From: a bacterium
GTDB lineage: Bacteria; Elusimicrobiota; Elusimicrobia; Elusimicrobiales; UBA9959
Direction of reading: 5' to 3'
NCBI GenBank assembly: GCA_021845705.1
Contig: JAJZVJ010000091.1
Coordinates: forward strand, 1-7,940
DNA: 7,940 bases
Shown here: piece by piece, positions 1-6,200 of the stretch
How the letters are laid out: each line of letters opens with the position of its first letter
How positions within the stretch are numbered: position 1 is the stretch's first letter
Notes under the pieces: generated by a model
The model's input: the letters and a program-made list of their open reading frames with translations, nothing else
Databases searched by the model: none
Told to the model about the DNA's origin: nothing
Translations under genes and position numbers: made by a program

Positions 1-271
1 AATACGTTCCGCCGGGAGTTAAACCGCTTATTGTTTTAGCTTCGGCTTCCCCGGCGCCGAGCGGAGGCCAGGCCTGGGTATAGATGTTGGCTCCGTCCCA
101 GAGAGGGACGGAGGTTATGGCCGCATCCGTCCTGTACCTGACTTCATACGCGGCTGCCGTTCCCACTGAAACGCCGTTGTCGCCCACGGCGGTCCAGGCC
201 AGGTCCGCCTGCCCTTCAAAAGCCCCCGTCTGGGCCGTCAGGGTGGTTATGTTCCCCGGCGCGGTGATATC
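1..271 (-). other. Fibronectin type III domain, partial at window edge
   Basis: Second FN3 domain: DITAPGNITTLTAQTG, ADLAWTAVGDNG with the core Trp, AAYEVRYRTDAAIT, then ISGLTPGGTY, where the window ends just before the last strands. The GPDITAP entry linker lies 114 residues after the KDTIAP linker, keeping the spacing of the array. What follows toward the C terminus is outside the window. Confidence 0.88.
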
Positions 272-3200
272 AGGCCCCGAATTAGCTATCGGCGCGTTCG
301 AGACCCCGGAAATATTGGCCGCCTTGTCTATTGACTTTATCGCCGCGTAATAAGGCGTGTTCGCCTGAAGGCCGCTTAAGATCTTCTCCTCCAGAACTCC
401 GGGACCGGCCGGAACCCAGGACTGGTTATATGCCGTTGAAGTGTCAAAACTGACCGCGTCTATCGGCCCGGTCGAGGAAACTTTTACCACGTAAGACGAA
501 ACCTTTTCCGCGCCCGCGCCGTCGTCGGAGGGGGCCGTCCAGGAAATATTCAGCTCCCCCTCAAGCCCCGTCGCCGCCGAAAGACCGGCTATGGCGCCGG
601 GCGCTATGGTGTCTTTCAGAATAAAGAAAGCGTCGACAGTCGTTGAGGAATTGCCCGCGGCGTCAAAAGTCCGGACGGAAATATAGTTGGTGCCGTTTAA
701 GAGCAGCGCCCAGTTACCGGCGGCGAGCCCCCAGTCGGCCGTATAGGAGGCGGCGTTAATATTCGTAATGTTATCCGCCCAGTCAAAGGCGAGAGCGCCG
801 GTTTGGCCGGGACCTGTGGCGGCTCTGACCTGGAATTTTGAAAGCAGGGCGCCGCCCTCGTCCGCAAAATCCACATTGTAAGCCCCGGTGTTCGCGTTCC
901 GCCAGACCGGATCCCCCGCCTGATTGACAGTGCTCGCCGGCGCTATAGTGTCTTTTTTTACGTAAAAGGCGTCGATCAGATCCGTGGTATTCCCGACATT
1001 GTCAAAAGCCCTGATCGAGATGTAGTTAGTTCCGCTTTGCAGAAGGCTGAAGGCCGGGGACTGAAGGCTCCAGTCGGTTGTATAGGAAGCGGAATTAATG
1101 CCGGTTACATTATCCGTCCAGTCAAAAACGAGGGCTCCGGTCTGGCCGGGGCCCGACATGGCTTTGATCTGGAATTTATCAAGCAGCGACAAGCTGTCCC
1201 GAAAATCCACATTGTAAATCCCGGTGTTTGTGTTTCTCCAGGTATCGTCCCCGGGCTGGTTATTGGTAATCTGCGGGCCGGCGGCGTCTTTTTTCACGTA
1301 GAAAGCGTCCGCCAGGGTGGTAGTGGAGCCGGCGTAATCCACGGTTCTGACGGAAACGTAATTGGTTCCGCCCTGGAGCAGATTCCAGAGGCCGGTGGTC
1401 AGCGGCCAGCCGGAAGAATAAGAGGCCGAATTTATCGCCGTCAAAACACCGGTCCAGTCCGCTATCATAGTTCCGGTCTGCCCCGCGCCCGTAGTTATCT
1501 TAACCTCCGCATCCGCCAGCAGCGAGCCCCCGGCGTCCGCAAAGCCGACATTATAAAGGCCGGTGTTAACGCCGCGCCAGGCGTCGTCGCCCGGTTGATT
1601 ATCGGTTATGGCGGGAGACTGGGTGTCTTTCAGGACATAAAAGGCGTCGGCCAGCTCGCTTGCATTGCCCGCCGCATCCACCGCGCGGACAGAAATGTAA
1701 TTGGTGCCGCTCAATAACAGCTGCCAGTTGCCGGCGGCCAGTTGCCAGTCGGCTGCATAGGAAGCGGCGTTTATGTTAACGACATTATCGGTCCAGCCGG
1801 GGCTGAAGGGGCCGGTTCCGCCGGGGCTGGTGGACGCGCGCACCTGGAATTTTGACAGGAGCGAAAGGTCGTCGGCAAAATCAACATTATAAATTCCGGA
1901 GTTTTCTTTTCTCCAGGCGTCGTCGCCGGCCTGGCCGCCGGTTATCACCGCCGGAGAAGTGTCCTTCTTCACGTAGAAAACGTCGTTTAACGTGGTAGTG
2001 GTTCCGGAGAGATTCCAGACCCTGGCCGACACGTAGCTGAAGCTTGATTTAAGCGCGTTGAAATCCACCTGCCAATCGGCGGTGTAACCGGCCGAATTTA
2101 TGCCGGCGGCTATATCCGTCCAGTCTTTCAGGATCGTTCCGGCCTGGCCGGGGCCTGAGGTTATTTTATACTGCGCCGTGTCCAGGTTCGACGCGCCGCC
2201 CGCGGTAAAGTCCACGTTGTAAAGAGTTCCCGAAGAAGCGCGCCAGTTGTCGTCCCCGGCCTGATTATCTGTTATGGCCGGGGCCGAGAGGTCAACGACC
2301 GTGGAAGACTCCGGCGCGGTCGCGGCCACAGGGGGAGCCGTTTCCTCCACGTTCCCTGCTTTATCATAGGCTATTATTTTAAATCCGACCGTCCCGCCCT
2401 GGTCTATACTGAAAGATATGGGGCTTGAGCTGAAAGTTGTTCCGAACTGCGTCCAGGTATAAGGCGCGGCGGTTTGTCTGGTGTAGTAAAGTCCGGCATG
2501 ATCGACCGTTGAAAAACCGGCGTCAGAGGTGGAATACGCGACCTTAAAATCCAGGGAATTGGAATATGCGGGCGCGTTCGCCGTTCCCGAAGGCGCCTGG
2601 GTATCTTTCAGAACATTAAAAGCGTCAATCAGCTCCGCGTAGGAGGCCGCGTTATCGTACGCCCTTACGGATACATAATTGGTCCCGCTTTGCAGCAGGT
2701 CCCAGACCCCGGCCCCCAGGCCCCAGTCGGCCGTATAGCCGCCCGCGTTTATCCCGGCGGCGGTATCGGTCCAGTCGGGGGAGAAGGGGCCGGCTCCTCC
2801 GGGGCTGGTGGAAGCGCGGACCTGGAACTTTGAAAGCAGCGAGCCTCCGGCGTCGGCGAAGTCCACGTTATAGCTCCCCGAATTGGAATTCCGCCAGAGA
2901 AACTCGCCGGCCTGGTTATCCGTTATCACGGGGGGCTGCGTGTCTTTTCTCACGTAAAAAGCGTCCGTGACGCCGGTTGAGGAAAGCGCGTTGTCGAAAA
3001 CCCTGACCGAAACATAATTCGTCCCCGGCGCGAGCAGCGGCCAGAGGCCGGAGGTCAGCGGCCAGGGAGTGGAATAAGAGGCGGCGTTGATGCCGGCCAG
3101 CACGGGGGTCCAGTCCGCGATCAGGGTTCCGGTCTGCCCCGCGCCCGTGGTTATCTTCACCTCCGCCTGCTTCAACAGCGACCCGCCAGGATCGGAGAAG

Positions 3201-6200
3201 CCGATATTATAAACGGCGGAACCTGAGTTTCGCCAGACATCATCTCCGGATTGATTATCGGATACAGCCGGCGCCTGCGTATCTTTTTTAACGTAGAAAG
3301 CGTCGGCCAGCTCCCTTATATTGCCGGCATTGTCGTAAGCTCTGAGCGACACGTAGTTGAGGCCGCTCTGAAGAAGGCCGAAGGCTGAAGGCTGGAGGCT
3401 CCAGCCGGCGGTATACGAATTAGAGTTAATACCGGCTGCCTGGTCCGTCCAGTCGAACAGCAGGGTTCCGCTTTGGTTGGGGCCGGTGGTTGCTTTCACC
3501 TGGAATTTTGAAAGCAGCGAATTGCCGGAATCCGCGAAGTCCACGTTGTAAACGGTACCCGCCGAATTCCGCCACATGTCGTCTCCGGGCTGATTGTCGG
3601 TTATAGAAGGAAGGGAAACGTCTTTGAGTATGTAGAACGCATCCTGCGCGGTGGTCGCCTGGGAGAGCCGGTCAAAAGCCCTTACCGTAATATAATTCGT
3701 CACGCCCTCGTAAAGGGCCGAGAAATCCAGCGGCCAGTCGCTTAGATATTCCGCCTGTCCGGCCAGGTCTGGAACGATGTTAGTCCAGTCCTTTACAGGC
3801 GGACTGCCCTGGGCGGGGGTTGTGGAGATCTGGTACTGGATAGTGGTCAGCCCGGAAGCCAGGTCCCTGAAATCGATATTGTAAACCGTTCCCGGAGCGT
3901 TCTTCCAGGCTGCGTCTCCGGCCTGATTGACGGTTATCACGGGAACGCTGGTGTCTTTTTTTACGTAAAACACGTCGCCAAACGTTGAAGTCAGCCCGGC
4001 CCTGTCGTAAAGCTTTACCGAGACGTAATTCACCCCCTCCCTGGCGGCGGCAAAATCAATTCCCCAGTTATCCGCGTATGAAGGTGTTAAAGTTGAAGAA
4101 ACCACAAACGTCCAGTCTTTTATCAGGTTCCCGGTCTGCCCCGGCTGGTCGTAGAGCCTGTACTGGGCCGTGGTGAAGAAAGATTCCAGGTCCTTAAAAT
4201 CAACGTCGTAAACAGGGCCGGGGTCCGTTTTTCTCCAATTATCGTCGCCCGCCTGGTTGTCCGCTATAAAAGGCGGAATGGTGTCCTTCCAGACCGTGAA
4301 CGCGTCCACAGCCGTTGAGGAATTGCCGGCATAATCAAAAACGCGGACGCTCGCGTAGTTAGTACCGGGGTTGAGCAACGCCCAGTTGCCGGCGGCCAGC
4401 GCCCAGCCGGCGGCGTAGGAAGCGGAATTGATACCGGCGGCGTTGTCGGTCCAGTCAAAGGCAAGGGTTCCGCTCTGGTTCGGGCCGCTTGTGACTTTAA
4501 GCTGGAATTTTGAGAGCAAAGAAGCGCCGGAATCCGCGAAACCGATATTATACAGGTAAGAGTTCGTGGTCTGATAAAAAGTCGCGCCGGGCTGCAGGTT
4601 CGTTATTGTGGGCGTGGCCAGGTCTAGTCTGAAGAACCGGGTGGAGGCGTAGGCGGAGTAATTGCCGGCATTGTCTTTGGCGCGCACTTTCCAGTAATAC
4701 GGGTTCTCCGCGAGCCCGGCAATAACCGCCTGCGAAACGACCGGCCTTGAACTTGCCGTTATGGTGGTAAAATCGCTTGAAGTGGCGATCAGCAGTTCAT
4801 AATCTGAAGTCCCGGACTGCAAACCGTCCGAGTCGGCCCAGTCGAACGAGATACCGGCATAATTCAAACCGGCATTATCGGGCGGGCTTAAAAGGGCGGG
4901 AATGGAGGGCGGGGTAGTGTCTTTCTTAACATAAAACACTTCGTAGCGCGAACTCACATTGGCCGGCGCCGAGGAATCATAGACCCTCAGCGAGATATAG
5001 TTGATCCCTTCACGCATCTGATTGAAGAAGCCTTCGGTTAAAGGCCAATCCACCGCGTAATAGGAGGTATTTAAACTTAGCTGGGTAGTGGTCCAGCCCA
5101 CGAGAAGGTTTCCAAGCTGCCCCGTCTCGGACCAGGCCTGCGCCTCGAACCAGTCAAGCGCGTGGTCCGAATTCGACGAGAAATCCACGTTATAAACCGT
5201 GCCCGAGGAGTTGCGCCACGCGTCGTCTCCGGCCTGATAATCGAAAACCTCGGGAGCGGAAGAGGAAGAACGGAAAATCCTGAAAGCGTCTATTACGGCG
5301 CCTGATGAACCGGCATAGTCAAAAGCCCTGACCGAAACATAATTTGTGGCCGGCTCTTTGAGCAAAGCCGAGAAATCCACCCTCCAGTTCTGGGCATAAT
5401 ACGTAGCGCCGATGTTCAGGGCGATATTTGTCCAGTCTTTTACGAGAGTTCCCGTCCGGGCCGGCCCCGAAGAAACGCTGTATTGGACGTTGTTTAAATT
5501 TGCGCCGCCCGTATCGTTAAAATCAACGTCAAAAACTCCGCCCGGATCCAGCGCGTAAGGGCCGTAAACCGCCGGAGCGTTATTTTGGACCGTGGGCGTT
5601 ACCGTATCCTTTAAGATATAAAACACATCGTTGACCTGCGACAGATTTCCCGCTATATCATAAGTCCTGACCGAAGTATACCCGGTAACTCCGCTTGAGA
5701 GAGCATTAAAGTCTATCTGCCAGTCGGTCGTATAGGCGGGGATCCCGGAAAGCGAAGTTACGATATCAGTCCAGTCTTTTATAAGCGCGCCGCCCTGCCC
5801 GGGAGCGCCGGTTATTTTATACTGGACCGTGGTAAGTTGCGACTCCAGGTCTTCAAAATCCACATTATAAACGGTTCCGGGGGAGTTTCGCCAGACCGTA
5901 TCGCCGGGCTGGTTGTCGGTTATTACGGGGCCGGCATTGTCTTTCCTCACGTAAAACACATCGTTCACCGTGGTCGTCTGGGCCAGGACGTCATAAACCT
6001 GGGCCGAAATATAATTCGTCCCCTGGGCGAGCAGCGCAAAATCTACGGTCCAGCCGGCGGCGAAAGATTTACCGGAGACTGCCGGGATACCGGTCCAGGA
6101 GATCTTGTTTATCCCGCTCCGGCCGGGTCCGGTCCAGGCTGAATATTCCGCCCCCGCAAGCCCGGCCTCTTCGTCTTTAAAATCCACGGCATAGACGGTT

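Noticed and set aside
84..350. Plus-strand open frame of 88 codons
   Set aside because: It is antisense to the FN3 domains, whose core Trp and Tyr residues are all in the minus frame. No ribosome binding site or family is recognisable.
1037..1717. Open frame of 226 codons on the plus strand
   Set aside because: It lies antisense to U17-U20 with no recognisable domain. The minus frame shows conserved motifs with silent variation in the same bases, so this frame is open by chance in GC-rich repeats.
2290..2605. Frameshift or gene boundary where the repeat pattern breaks
   Set aside because: The frame continues without a stop and codes for a plausible Ig-like domain ending in DKAGN, so it is a domain change and not a break in the gene.
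4264..4464. Minus-strand open frame of 66 codons, and similar short frames at 6331-6528, 3985-4176 and 7017-7205
   Set aside because: All are short out-of-frame or antisense shadows of the repeat gene, rich in Pro/Arg/Ser as expected from GC-rich alternate frames.
5837..6142. Plus-strand open frame of 101 codons
   Set aside because: It covers the antisense of U6 and U7. Its sequence mirrors that of other antisense frames over repeat units (HIVNPGVCVSP against HIINGSGGVSP), as expected for a shadow of a repeated gene.
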